A DNA stretch of 64,000 nucleotides from QHXW01 sp963768075 (GTDB lineage Bacteria; Acidobacteriota; Terriglobia; Bryobacterales; Bryobacteraceae), in NCBI GenBank assembly GCA_963768075.1, contig CAVYHD010000051.1, forward strand, positions 186,001-250,000, given 5' to 3'. The notes below the pieces were generated by a model that was not told the origin of the DNA, searched no databases, and worked only from the letters and a program-made list of their open reading frames with translations. Shown in pieces: positions 17,732 to 26,496 of the stretch. Position numbers and translations under genes: made by a program. Positions within the stretch are counted from its first letter, which is position 1. Each line of letters starts with the position of its first letter.

Positions 17732-20308
17732 TCATCTCCTGAGCTTGCTGCTTTTCAACTCCGCAATGAGGCCCAAAGATTTCTTGACATCCGGATCCTC
17801 GGGCTTAATGCTCTGCGCAACGCGTAACTCCCGCTCACCCTTATCTAGGTTTCCCGACCGGCAGTAGATCAAGCCGAGATCTTTATGCAAGTCGCCCTTT
17901 GACTGGCAGTTTCCGCAGACTTGTACCGCCTCCTCGAGCTGAGCGACCGCCTGGTTCCAGTCGTGCGCACTAGCCGCGGCGAGCGCAAAATTCCCAAGCG
18001 TCTCGGCCCGCTCGGTGATGCGCTGTTTTTTCTGGAGCTCGACGAAGCGGTTCTGATATTTTTTCCCTTCGTCCGGAGCGGTTTGGCTCAAGTGGCGCGC
18101 GAGATTGTAAAGCGCTTCGGCACGTTCTGGATCGAGTTCCACTACCTTTCGCCATTGTGCGATCGCGTCGGATTCTTTTCCGAGCTTTGCGAAATCCTGC
18201 CCCAGCAGATAGTGAGCGTCGGTATTCCGAGGCTCAAACCTTACCAATTGCTGCAGGAGTTCCGTCGAGCGGCCTGTGTTGTCCAGTTGCTTTTCGGCGA
18301 CAGCCAGCAGATAAAGGGCGGATGCATTTCGCGAATCCAACCGCACTGCCGCTTGCAATTCTGTCTCAGCCTCTTCATTCCGGCGAAGGTCTAACAATGC
18401 TCGGCCTTTGTTGTAATGTGCGGAAGAGGAATCGGGCTTCAAACGCACCGCTTCGGAGAACTCGCTAAGTGCGCCATCGAGGTCCATATGGTCGGCGAGA
18501 GCGATCCCCAGGTTCAAATGCGCTTCGGGCGAGTTCGGAGTCAACTCGATCACTTTCCGGAAACTTTGTAGCGCTTCCGCATCGCGGCCCAGTCTGGTTC
18601 GTACCATAGCGAGACCGGTCAGCGCATCGGTGTGGTTGGGTGCGATCCGGACCGCGTCTTCCAGGGCCTTTGCGGCGTCCGCGAACCGGCTCTGGCTGGC
18701 CAGAACCAGGCCCAGGTTGACGAAAGCTTGCGCATATTGCGGATTGTTCTCGACGGCCAGCCGGAATAGAGCCTCCGCTTCGCCATTCAAGCCCTTCTGG
18801 CCATACAGCACACCCAGGTTGTTCTGCGCCTCAGCATATTGAGGATCGAGCGCGAGGGCGGTCTTCAGACGGGTCTCCGCCTCGGAAAGATTGCCGTCCT
18901 GGAGATCGAGCAGGCCAAGTTGATTCTGTGACAAGGCAAGCTTGGGATCGAGTTGGAGAGAGTGCTGGAGGGCTTCGTGTTCACGCATGCGATCGCCCAG
19001 CTTGTCCAGCGCCAGGGCGAGATTGTAATAGGTCTTGGCGTTATTTGGATCGAGCTGCAGCGCTTCCTGATATGCCCCGACGGCGCCGCGAGCGTCCCCT
19101 TTTTCCAGGAGCCGATTCGCCGTGCCGGCCCGTACGGAGGCTTCGTTTTCCTGAACACTCTGCTGCTTTTCGGTTTCGAACTGCTTGAACTCGCTCCTAG
19201 CACGGTCCGTCTGGTTTAGCGCGCGCAGCACGTTAGCTAACTGGAAGCGGGCTTCGGAAGAATCGGGCTTTAATTCGAGAGCCTTCTGCAATTGCGGCAG
19301 AGCCTCACCCGGCTTACCCTGTTTTGCCAAAACGAAACCCAGGTTGTAGCGGACGTCGTACTGGTTGGGGTCCATCTGCACAGCATGTCGCAACTCCTGT
19401 TCGGAGGCATCATACTGGCCCAAGCCGCGATAGACAGCGCCGAGAAGATAGTGCGCCTCGAAATCTTCAGGATGCCGGTGCGCATAATCGTGAATCAAGG
19501 GAGAGGCTTCGTTAAATTCAGCTAGGACCACCAGGTCCTTGACTAGCGAGACACGAGCAACATCATTGCCGGAATCGAGCCGCAAGGCTTCCCGGTATTC
19601 ATCAGCGGATTGCCGGAAGCGCTTCTCTTGAGCGTAAATGGTCGCCAGATTGAAGTGTGCGAGTGCCGAGCCGGGTTCATCTTTGACGAGGTTAGCCAAG
19701 GTGTCGATCGCCTGGGTGGTGTCGCCGTTTTGAGAGTAAGCCGCGGCAAGCGCAATGCGAAGATTCGGATCCTTCTGATCCAGCTTGGCCGCGTCACTTA
19801 GATAGCGGATAGCCACGGCGAACCGCTTTTGTGCCGTTAGGATTTGGCCGAGATGATCGAGTGCCGGCACCGATCGCGGATCAAGCTCCAGCGCGGCTTT
19901 CAGTTCGCCCTCGGCGGCCGTTAACTGGCCGGAACCCTGGAGGGCGATGCCCAAAGCCGTGTGCACTGGAGCGCGGCTCGGGCTGAGTTCGTCCGCCCGC
20001 CGTAATTCGTTCACAGCCGCCTTGAAATCGCCGGCGCTCATGAGGGCCAGGGCCAGATTGAAGTGGCCGTCCCATGCGTTGGGTTGCAGGCGAACCGCCG
20101 ACTGGAACGCGGGGATGGCACAAGTCATCTGGCTGCGTTGGGCGAACCAAGCGCCCAGTGCGTTGTAGGCATCGGCGGATGACGGCTGCTGCACCAGAGC
20201 ATGTTCTATTTCAGAGGGACCGCGACAATCCGGCGCCGTTTGAGCAAGCGTACTACCCGCCCAAAACACCAGAATTATCCGCAACGTGTCCGGCGCGGCC
20301 CTGGGCAT
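17732..20308 (-). CDS. Large exported TPR-repeat protein
   Basis: About 858 residues made almost entirely of TPR units of about 34 residues. Clear examples are NPQYAQAFVNLGLVLASQSRFADAAKALED and NSPEAHLNLGIALADHMDLDGALSEFSEAV. The ATG at 20308 is preferred over an upstream TTG. It has GGAG just upstream, and it begins a signal peptide (MPRAAPDTLRIILVFWAGSTLAQ). Two Cys pairs (DCRGP near the N-terminus, CGNCQ near residue 800) are not haem motifs, since no CxxCH is present. It lies between a TonB receptor and two fucosidases on the same strand (67 bp after the receptor, 47 bp before the GH29 gene). A periplasmic scaffold or glycan-handling partner is therefore likely. It is not SusD: none of the SusD family features were recognised. 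Confidence 0.85.
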   Translation of the reverse strand: MPRAAPDTLRIILVFWAGSTLAQTAPDCRGPSEIEHALVQQPSSADAYNALGAWFAQRSQMTCAIPAFQSAVRLQPNAWDGHFNLALALMSAGDFKAAVNELRRADELSPSRAPVHTALGIALQGSGQLTAAEGELKAALELDPRSVPALDHLGQILTAQKRFAVAIRYLSDAAKLDQKDPNLRIALAAAYSQNGDTTQAIDTLANLVKDEPGSALAHFNLATIYAQEKRFRQSADEYREALRLDSGNDVARVSLVKDLVVLAEFNEASPLIHDYAHRHPEDFEAHYLLGAVYRGLGQYDASEQELRHAVQMDPNQYDVRYNLGFVLAKQGKPGEALPQLQKALELKPDSSEARFQLANVLRALNQTDRARSEFKQFETEKQQSVQENEASVRAGTANRLLEKGDARGAVGAYQEALQLDPNNAKTYYNLALALDKLGDRMREHEALQHSLQLDPKLALSQNQLGLLDLQDGNLSEAETRLKTALALDPQYAEAQNNLGVLYGQKGLNGEAEALFRLAVENNPQYAQAFVNLGLVLASQSRFADAAKALEDAVRIAPNHTDALTGLAMVRTRLGRDAEALQSFRKVIELTPNSPEAHLNLGIALADHMDLDGALSEFSEAVRLKPDSSSAHYNKGRALLDLRRNEEAETELQAAVRLDSRNASALYLLAVAEKQLDNTGRSTELLQQLVRFEPRNTDAHYLLGQDFAKLGKESDAIAQWRKVVELDPERAEALYNLARHLSQTAPDEGKKYQNRFVELQKKQRITERAETLGNFALAAASAHDWNQAVAQLEEAVQVCGNCQSKGDLHKDLGLIYCRSGNLDKGERELRVAQSIKPEDPDVKKSLGLIAELKSSKLRR

Positions 20309-20375
20309 AGACTCCAGTGTACTAATGGGACGCCACAACGGCGTATGCTAGGTCCGGCCGCTAATCGCGGAGCGG

Positions 20376-23300
20376 TCAGAATGTTATTTTCGCGCCGAAC
20401 TGAATGATACGCGAACTGTTTTGCGTACTGGTAATCTTACCGAAGTTCGGTTCGCTGATGTCGCTTTGCGGCTGTCCCAGAATCACTGTATTCGGCATGT
20501 TAAATGCCTCAGCGCGGAACTCGAGTGCCATTTTCTCCCGGATTGGAAATTTCCGGAACAGCGAGGCGTCAATATTCCAGTACGCTGGGCCCCTCAGGAT
20601 GTTTCGGCCCGAATTACCCCATGTATAAGTCGCGGGAATCGCAAAAGCAGCGGTATTGAACCATTCGGCCGCTGATGGGTTCGAGAGAGTTGGATTACCC
20701 ACGAGATTTGCACGCTCATAGCCCGTATCTCCCGTGTTTGCGATGTCGCCGTCCGCGGTGATGCTGTATGGAAGACCAGAGTGTGCCTGCGCGATGGTAT
20801 TCACCTGCCACCCGCCGACGACATAGTCTAACGCCTTGTTGCCCGTGGCAAATTGCTTCCCCGTTCCTATCGGCAGCTCATAGACGACGTTGACGCTCAA
20901 GACGTGCGTCAAGTCGTAACCGGCGACGCTGCGGTCGTTGTTGTATGTGTACGGATTCTCCACCGACCAGCCCTCGACTCCGTACCAGCCATCGGAACCC
21001 GTGTCAATCACCTTTGACCACGTGTAGGAGACCTGGTAAGCCAATCCGCCGGAGAAACGCTTGTTGTACAGGAACTGGAGCGCGTTGTAGTTGCCACGGC
21101 CAACGCTGCGATCGTAGTAAGTTGGCGCGATGTAAGGATAGAGTGAGCGATCCTGCGGATTGCCAGGGCCAGGAGTGAGCGCAGTGTTGTAATATCCGCC
21201 CACGTCCAACCGCCTGCTGCCCGAACCCACATAATCGGCCGAAACCGTCGTGCTGTGGTTCAACTCTTTGGCCACGCCGAAGTTCCATTGCATTGAATAC
21301 GGGTTTTTCGCATACGGATCCATCATCCACTGCACCTGATTGAACGGAGTAGGTGCCGGGAAAAACCCGGATGTGGCGAATGGGTTCTCCCCTTTTACGG
21401 TTGGTGTAGGGCTGCCCGGAATCGGTAGGTTAAGGTTGTTTGCAAGTTGCTGCCCAATGTCCGGCCAGTCACCCTCGTAGTTCTGAGCAGTTTGCGTGAC
21501 AGCGGCCCAGTTGTCGTAGAAAATCCCAAAGCCGGCGCGGATGGCCATGGAGTCTGTGAGCCGGTACGCTAGACCGGTACGTGGACCCCAGTTCGTTGTC
21601 GTGTCGTGATAGATCTTGCCGTTGGGAGATACCACCACATGGGCCGGCAGCGTGCCGTTCCCGGGAATACACGGCGCAAATCCACGCACACTGCACGGAG
21701 GTGGCAACACCTGGACGATGTAGGTGCCGTTGTTGAAATTATCCTCTCCAGTCTCAATGCCACCGTTTTGCCCGATCGTGGCCTTGGTGCCATAAGGCGG
21801 CTGGAAGGTCCGGTCGTAACGCAGGCCTATATTGACGGTAAGCCGGGGTGTTGCCTTCCAGGAATCCTGGACATAAACGCCCATCACTCCACCCCAGCGC
21901 GTGGTTTCGTGCACATCGCGGCGGCCGGCACTGTCGGGCACATCTAACAGGAACGAGGCCATGGCGTTGCCGGGTTGCGCTGAGTTCTCCGGGTTGTCTG
22001 TCTGCTGGTAAGCGAAGCCGACGTTGGCGCTTGCGTAAATCGATTCGAACGTGTTGCTACTCAGCTCACCACCAAAGCGCAACGTATGGGAACCGATGAT
22101 CTTTGAGACATTTGCCTTGTACTCCCATACGTTGGTGAAGTTGGGATCCAGTGTGTCGCTTGTCCCGGGAATGGGGTTGCTGTAACCACTGATACCAACC
22201 GACGGCAGTAACAGTGGGGTCGCAATGAAGTTGCCACCAAAACTGGGGGCGAAGTTAAGGGCGGAGATAGTAGAGTTCGAGACGCCGGGCTCGATCGTCT
22301 GGCCATTGTTTTCCTGGTGCGAACGGCCCAATTGGGCCTGCAACACAAGACTGGGGTTGAAGGTGTGAACCCAGCTAGCGCCATAATTTTGTGCCGGATA
22401 GTTGGACGCACTCGTGAAACCCGGAAGTCCGCCGCTCGCCGTCGTGTCGTAGTACAGGCCGCTATACCGGAACCAGAGAAAGTCCTTGCTTCCCAGAGTC
22501 TGATCGATGCGCGCCGAGAACTCGTTCTGTGTCTGAATGTATGGTGTGGTATCGATGGCGTTGTAGTTGGCTACGCCAGTGGGACCAAGGGTTGGCCTGA
22601 CCTGTTTGACGAAGTTTACGAGAGTGGTATCAATCAGGCTTGCCGGAATTTGATTGCCCGGAAACGGCTGGCGTGTGAAGCTGCCAGGGTTGGCAGGATC
22701 CGGGGCAGTGGTGAAAGGATTAAATGCCTGCGCCTCTCCCGTGAGGTTCCCACTAAGTTCGGCATCGGTCGGCAGATGGAGTAAAGTGTTGGAGGCTTGC
22801 GTGAAACGGATACCCTCGTAGGCGCCATAGAAGAACGTCTTGTTCTTGCCGTTATAAAGCTTCGGAATCCAAACCGGACCGCCGGCGGCAACGCCAAACT
22901 GATTCTGCCGGTACGGAGTCACCGATGAGAAGAAGGTGTTCCGCGCATCCAGGTCATTGTTGCGCAAGTATTCCCAAGCCGATCCGTGCAGTTGATTGGT
23001 GCCGGACTTGGTTACCACATTAATCACACCGCCCAACACACCTCCGAATTCCGCCTGATCGTTGTGAGAGTCCACCTTGAACTCTGCGATTTGATCGATG
23101 ATGGGAGCCACGGTGTACGTGCTCTGGAACGAACCCTGATTGTCGATGCCGTCTGTCAGGAAGAAGTTACTCCGGTTCGTCTGGCCGTTAATGGCTGGAA
23201 ACACGAACGACCCCCCAGTGAAAACATTGCCGAATCCGCCTGCATTCTGCGAAACGCTGACTGGCGCCACACCGGGAGTGAGCGACAGCAACTGCGTGAA

Positions 23301-23786
23301 GTTGCGGCCGTTCAAAGGCAGGTCGACCACTTGCTTCTCGGCGACCACCGCACCCAGCTCCGCCGTTGAAGACTGGACGAGCTGGCCCGCCTCTTCGACA
23401 GTCAGGGTTTGCTGGACCGTGCCGACCTGCATCGTCAGATCTAGAGTGGCGGTTTGGTTGACCGTCAGCACAAACTCCGAAATCTTCGATACTTCAAAAC
23501 CTGGCGCCTCCGCCTGGATCGAATACCTTCCGGGTGTGATGCTCAAGAAAACGTAGTTTCCCGAATTGTTCGATTGGGCCACGTGCTGAACGGAGGTTTC
23601 CACGTTCTGCAACGTAATCTTCACCTGCGGAATAATACTGCCGCTGGCATCGTGCACTACCCCTGTAACCGAGGCTGATGAGAGTTGCGCAAACGCACGA
23701 GATGGCGCGAATGCGAGGAAAAGGGCAAGCAGAACACCGAAGAACAAGAACTTCGGGCGAAGCGAGGCAAACCGACGAGCGTACAT
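20376..23786 (-). CDS. TonB-dependent receptor, Oar-like, leading the fucosidase operon
   Basis: Outer-membrane active transporter of 1136 residues. The ATG at 23786 is chosen because AAAGGAGG lies just upstream and it begins the signal peptide (MYARRFASLRPKFLFFGVLLALFLAFAPSRAFAQ). A carboxypeptidase-like beta-sandwich domain follows (ASVTGVVHDASGSIIPQVKITLQN to about residue 110). The plug comes next (VVDLPLNGRNFTQLLSLTPGV; TKSGTNQLHGSAWEYLRNND), then the barrel, ending in Phe (QFGAKITF). A good promoter and two LacI-type operators lie between it and lacI. The genes behind it on the same strand are a TPR protein and two GH29 fucosidases. The likely cargo is therefore a fucosylated oligosaccharide, which is inferred from neighbours only. 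Confidence 0.92.
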   Translation of the reverse strand: MYARRFASLRPKFLFFGVLLALFLAFAPSRAFAQLSSASVTGVVHDASGSIIPQVKITLQNVETSVQHVAQSNNSGNYVFLSITPGRYSIQAEAPGFEVSKISEFVLTVNQTATLDLTMQVGTVQQTLTVEEAGQLVQSSTAELGAVVAEKQVVDLPLNGRNFTQLLSLTPGVAPVSVSQNAGGFGNVFTGGSFVFPAINGQTNRSNFFLTDGIDNQGSFQSTYTVAPIIDQIAEFKVDSHNDQAEFGGVLGGVINVVTKSGTNQLHGSAWEYLRNNDLDARNTFFSSVTPYRQNQFGVAAGGPVWIPKLYNGKNKTFFYGAYEGIRFTQASNTLLHLPTDAELSGNLTGEAQAFNPFTTAPDPANPGSFTRQPFPGNQIPASLIDTTLVNFVKQVRPTLGPTGVANYNAIDTTPYIQTQNEFSARIDQTLGSKDFLWFRYSGLYYDTTASGGLPGFTSASNYPAQNYGASWVHTFNPSLVLQAQLGRSHQENNGQTIEPGVSNSTISALNFAPSFGGNFIATPLLLPSVGISGYSNPIPGTSDTLDPNFTNVWEYKANVSKIIGSHTLRFGGELSSNTFESIYASANVGFAYQQTDNPENSAQPGNAMASFLLDVPDSAGRRDVHETTRWGGVMGVYVQDSWKATPRLTVNIGLRYDRTFQPPYGTKATIGQNGGIETGEDNFNNGTYIVQVLPPPCSVRGFAPCIPGNGTLPAHVVVSPNGKIYHDTTTNWGPRTGLAYRLTDSMAIRAGFGIFYDNWAAVTQTAQNYEGDWPDIGQQLANNLNLPIPGSPTPTVKGENPFATSGFFPAPTPFNQVQWMMDPYAKNPYSMQWNFGVAKELNHSTTVSADYVGSGSRRLDVGGYYNTALTPGPGNPQDRSLYPYIAPTYYDRSVGRGNYNALQFLYNKRFSGGLAYQVSYTWSKVIDTGSDGWYGVEGWSVENPYTYNNDRSVAGYDLTHVLSVNVVYELPIGTGKQFATGNKALDYVVGGWQVNTIAQAHSGLPYSITADGDIANTGDTGYERANLVGNPTLSNPSAAEWFNTAAFAIPATYTWGNSGRNILRGPAYWNIDASLFRKFPIREKMALEFRAEAFNMPNTVILGQPQSDISEPNFGKITSTQNSSRIIQFGAKITF

Positions 23787-23830
23787 AGCTCCCTCCTTTG
23801 CGAGGTCGTAGCCGATTAACTGTTTCGGTG

Positions 23831-23859
23831 AATATGTCATTCTTTTTGGCCGGTGTCAA
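23831..23859 (-). promoter_or_regulatory. Promoter of the TonB receptor-fucosidase operon
   Basis: On the minus strand a perfect -35 TTGACA (23859-23854) is followed after 17 nt by CATATT (23836-23831, four of six matches). Transcription would start near 23824, giving a leader of about 37 nt that contains the AAAGGAGG ribosome-binding site. Confidence 0.65.
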
Positions 23860-23861
23860 TC

Positions 23862-23878
23862 AAAAACTAGTAGTTTTT
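23862..23878. promoter_or_regulatory. 17-bp perfect palindrome next to the -35 box
   Basis: AAAAACTA (23862-23869), one G, then TAGTTTTT (23871-23878). It ends 2 bp from the -35 box of the receptor promoter. It is too AT-rich for a stable RNA terminator and its sequence differs from the LacI-type operators, so a second regulator's site is the likelier reading. Confidence 0.4.
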
Positions 23879-23910
23879 TATTACTAATTGGTGGCGTGAT
23901 CCGGGCACCC

Positions 23911-23935
23911 GTAAGCGATTACGTAAACGTTTAAG
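23911..23935. promoter_or_regulatory. Tandem LacI-type operators upstream of the receptor operon
   Basis: Two adjacent near-palindromes share the pattern TAANCGNTTA: GTAAGCGATTAC (23911-23922) and GTAAACGTTTAA(G) (23923-23935). A central CG is typical of LacI-family operators. Read towards the receptor gene the second is CTTAAACGTTTAC, which is repeated exactly at 30416-30428. They lie about 75-100 bp upstream of the predicted transcription start and just downstream of the lacI stop codon. Confidence 0.6.
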
Positions 23936-23966
23936 TGGACAGTTTGAGATGCCGGGACGGAAGTGC

Positions 23967-25010
23967 TTATTTTGCAGATAGATTGGTGGCCTGGTCGCGC
24001 GCGGCCCCGTTACGTAAACTGGATTCCCTCACCACGAGGTGCGGTCGAAGGAGGACTGTCCGAGTCCCGCGTGCGCGCTTCTCGATAAGATGTAACAAGA
24101 GTTGCGCGGCGCTTTGCCCCACTTGCGAGCTGTTTTGATCAATGGTGCTGAGCGGAACCCTCAACTGGTCGGAGTAGTGGACATTTCCGACGCCAACCAC
24201 GGCCATATCTTGTGGGACATTCAGGCCCGCGTCCAAAATGGCTTTGACGGCGCCGGCAGCCACTGGGTCGTTAAAGCAGAATACTCCGTCCGGCTTTTGT
24301 TTTAGGGTCAATAAGCGGCGCATGGCCCGGTAGCCGCCATCGTCTTCGGAGCCGCCCCTAAGCACAAACGCCGCGGGAGCCGACAGACCGTGCTGGGCCA
24401 GAGCCTTCCGATAGCCTTCCAGCCGTCCAAGCGCCGTGCCGACTTTGGGTCCGCCAATGTGTGCGATGTGCCGGCAACCGCAGGTAATCAGATGCTCGGT
24501 AGCCATCCGGCCGACCTTTTCGTCGTCCACGCCGACGTAGTTTGTCTTCAGCCCCATAATCTTACGGTCAATTAGCACGTAAGGCACCTTACTTTCCTCT
24601 ATGGCGTGGAACAATTCCGGGCACGTGAGCGGCTGAGCCGAAGCCAGGACCAGGCCGTCCACGCGCCGCGCCAGAAGCAGCTTCACTTCCTCCCATTCCA
24701 AGGCCGGGTTCTCCTCAGAGATGGAAATCACTACTTGATAACCAAAAGGGCGAACCTTAATCGAAAGTCCGCGAGCTACCTCCGCGAAGAACGAATACAT
24801 CAAATCGGGTACGACTAGCCCGATCGTATGCGTGCGGCCACTGACCAGGCTTCGCGCTATCCAGTTGGGCTGATAGTTCAACTCTCGCGCACGCTTGAGG
24901 ATGCGCTTTTTAGTTGCGGGGCTGATGTCGCTTTGATCGCGTAAGGCCTTGGAGACCGTGACCACAGAGACATTGAGATCACGGGCGACATCTTTCAAGC
25001 GAACCGGCAT
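23967..25010 (-). CDS. LacI-family transcriptional regulator
   Basis: A 347-residue DNA-binding regulator of normal LacI length. The N-terminal helix-turn-helix and hinge are clear (RLKDVARDLNVSVVTVSKALRDQSDISPATKKRILKRARELNYQPNWIARSL, residues 4-55). A periplasmic-binding-protein-like sensor domain follows (HTIGLVVPDLMYSFFAEVARGLS, then DGVFCFNDPVAAGAVKAILDAGLNVPQDMAVVGVGN). Such proteins bind a CG-centred palindrome and release or grip it on binding a sugar or derivative. It sits between two gene clusters containing three GH29 fucosidases. Matching operators occur at 23.9 and 30.4 kb, so L-fucose, a fucosyl oligosaccharide or a breakdown product is the likely effector. It may be transcribed with the preceding fucosidase gene, as the gap is 71 bp. 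Confidence 0.93.
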   Translation of the reverse strand: MPVRLKDVARDLNVSVVTVSKALRDQSDISPATKKRILKRARELNYQPNWIARSLVSGRTHTIGLVVPDLMYSFFAEVARGLSIKVRPFGYQVVISISEENPALEWEEVKLLLARRVDGLVLASAQPLTCPELFHAIEESKVPYVLIDRKIMGLKTNYVGVDDEKVGRMATEHLITCGCRHIAHIGGPKVGTALGRLEGYRKALAQHGLSAPAAFVLRGGSEDDGGYRAMRRLLTLKQKPDGVFCFNDPVAAGAVKAILDAGLNVPQDMAVVGVGNVHYSDQLRVPLSTIDQNSSQVGQSAAQLLLHLIEKRARGTRTVLLRPHLVVRESSLRNGAARDQATNLSAK

Positions 25011-25081
25011 AACGATGCGTTTGAACGAACCTTAACACAAATGGGTGAAAACTTTCAGCGAAGACCGCGATGCACCCAGTC

Positions 25082-26491
25082 CTAGACCGGTCGCGGGGCT
25101 GGCGTAATCTTGACGCCGCACGCGCTTCCCCTCTGGAGCTGGGCTGCGGGAATGACTAGTTGTCCATCCTTCTGCGACCACTGAAGTGGTTGGGCTGCGC
25201 CGAGAAGCGAAACAGTGGCTCCGCTGGACAGCACAAACCCGGGAATGGTTACCGCCGATCCCTTGGGCTGGCTCAACAAGAACGCATAAAGGCTTTCGGG
25301 CTTCCTCGTGAAGCGAATGTCGATGCCGTCACTGGTGGCTGAGGCGCGAACCCACGGGCTTGTATCGAAAATGCCTTCGCCATTCACACGCAACCAGGCG
25401 CCTAGCGCGTGCAGGCGGTCGAGCTGAATCTCAGAAATGCTGCCGTCCGGTTTTGGCCCGATATTCAGTAGCAAGTTGCCGTTCTTGCTCACGATGTCGA
25501 TGAGTAGGGCGACGAGTTTATCCGAGGCGATGACTTCCTTCGGTCCTTCCACCTGGTTGTAGCCGAAGCTGAAGCCGAGGCCGCGGCAGGACTCCCACTT
25601 TTTCTCCGTAATCTTGTCGTATTTGGCATACTCCGGAGTGGTGAAATCGGAGAAATCCACACCAAATCGATTGTCGATTACGCCGTCCGGCACACGATTG
25701 TAGTATTCGGAGAAAATCTCAGTGAGGTTGCCAGCCTTCGGATAGGTGATGTCATTCCACAACACCGCGGGCTGATAGCGTTCGATCAACTCACGCCAGT
25801 GTGCATCTGCGTAGCGCGCGTACTCTTCCGTTTGCGGCGGGTTGGTCTTGAAGTCGGCGCGGTTCGCGATGGGCCTTGGTTCGAAAGTCCAATCGAGGCC
25901 GCCGGAATAATACAGGCCCATATGCAAGCCTTCGGCGCGCACCGCTGCCGTCAGTTCACCCACGAGGTCGCGCTTAGCCGAAATCGATTCGCTCGGACGA
26001 TGCGGATTGGGCACACGGCTGGGCCAGAGACGGAACCCGTCATGATGTTTACTGGTAAGAACGACATAGCGTGCGCCTGTATTGTGAAACAGTTTGGCCC
26101 ATTCCGCGGGCCTCCACTGCTGCACGGCCTTGTCGAAGATGGGCGCGAAATCGTAATAGTCGAAGTTCGCGCCGTAGGTTTCGACATGATGTCTGTATGT
26201 CGGCGAGTCTTTCAACCGGAGCGAGTTCAGGTACCACTCAGCGTAAGGATTCTGATAGAACCACTTACTCGGATCAACTTTCCCCAACTCGCCGGTTGGT
26301 GGCGCCCATGCGGGGACGGAATAAAGTCCCCAATGGATGAAGATCCCGAGCTTGGCATTGTTGTACCAGCCCGGCACGACGTGTGTGCGGATCGATTCCC
26401 AGTTGGGTTCATAATGCTTCTCTAGGTCCGCGCGAAGTACGCTGGTGGCAAAAGCGCCCGATACGATGCGATGGAAGGTCCTTCTATCCAT
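25082..26491 (-). CDS. GH29 alpha-L-fucosidase, Tat-like signal
   Basis: Third GH29 enzyme of the region, 469 residues, only moderately similar to the other two. A short twin-arginine-like leader (MDRRTFHRIVSGAFATSVLRA) precedes the barrel. The family block VVPGWYNNAKLGIFIHWGLYS is at residues 38-58 and RYVVLTSKHHDGF at 141-153. The probable nucleophile is Asp247 in PAVLWNDITYP, and NGNLLLNIGPKPDGSI sits near residue 335. The WNDITYPK context differs from the WFDR and WYDV contexts of the other two enzymes, so linkage preference may differ. It follows the 7-haem cytochrome gene by 5 bp. This places a fucosidase in one transcription unit with two multihaem proteins. Confidence 0.92.
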   Translation of the reverse strand: MDRRTFHRIVSGAFATSVLRADLEKHYEPNWESIRTHVVPGWYNNAKLGIFIHWGLYSVPAWAPPTGELGKVDPSKWFYQNPYAEWYLNSLRLKDSPTYRHHVETYGANFDYYDFAPIFDKAVQQWRPAEWAKLFHNTGARYVVLTSKHHDGFRLWPSRVPNPHRPSESISAKRDLVGELTAAVRAEGLHMGLYYSGGLDWTFEPRPIANRADFKTNPPQTEEYARYADAHWRELIERYQPAVLWNDITYPKAGNLTEIFSEYYNRVPDGVIDNRFGVDFSDFTTPEYAKYDKITEKKWESCRGLGFSFGYNQVEGPKEVIASDKLVALLIDIVSKNGNLLLNIGPKPDGSISEIQLDRLHALGAWLRVNGEGIFDTSPWVRASATSDGIDIRFTRKPESLYAFLLSQPKGSAVTIPGFVLSSGATVSLLGAAQPLQWSQKDGQLVIPAAQLQRGSACGVKITPAPRPV

Positions 26492-26496
26492 GGTTA

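Noticed and set aside
17732..20308. Periodic DNA of about 102 bp that could be mistaken for a repeat array
   Set aside because: The period is that of 34-residue TPR units in a coding frame; units are diverged and there are no spacers, so it is not a CRISPR or satellite.
14529..23786. A Bacteroidetes-type SusCD polysaccharide utilisation locus
   Set aside because: There is an Oar-like receptor and glycosidases, but no SusD-family lipoprotein; the TPR protein has no SusD signature.
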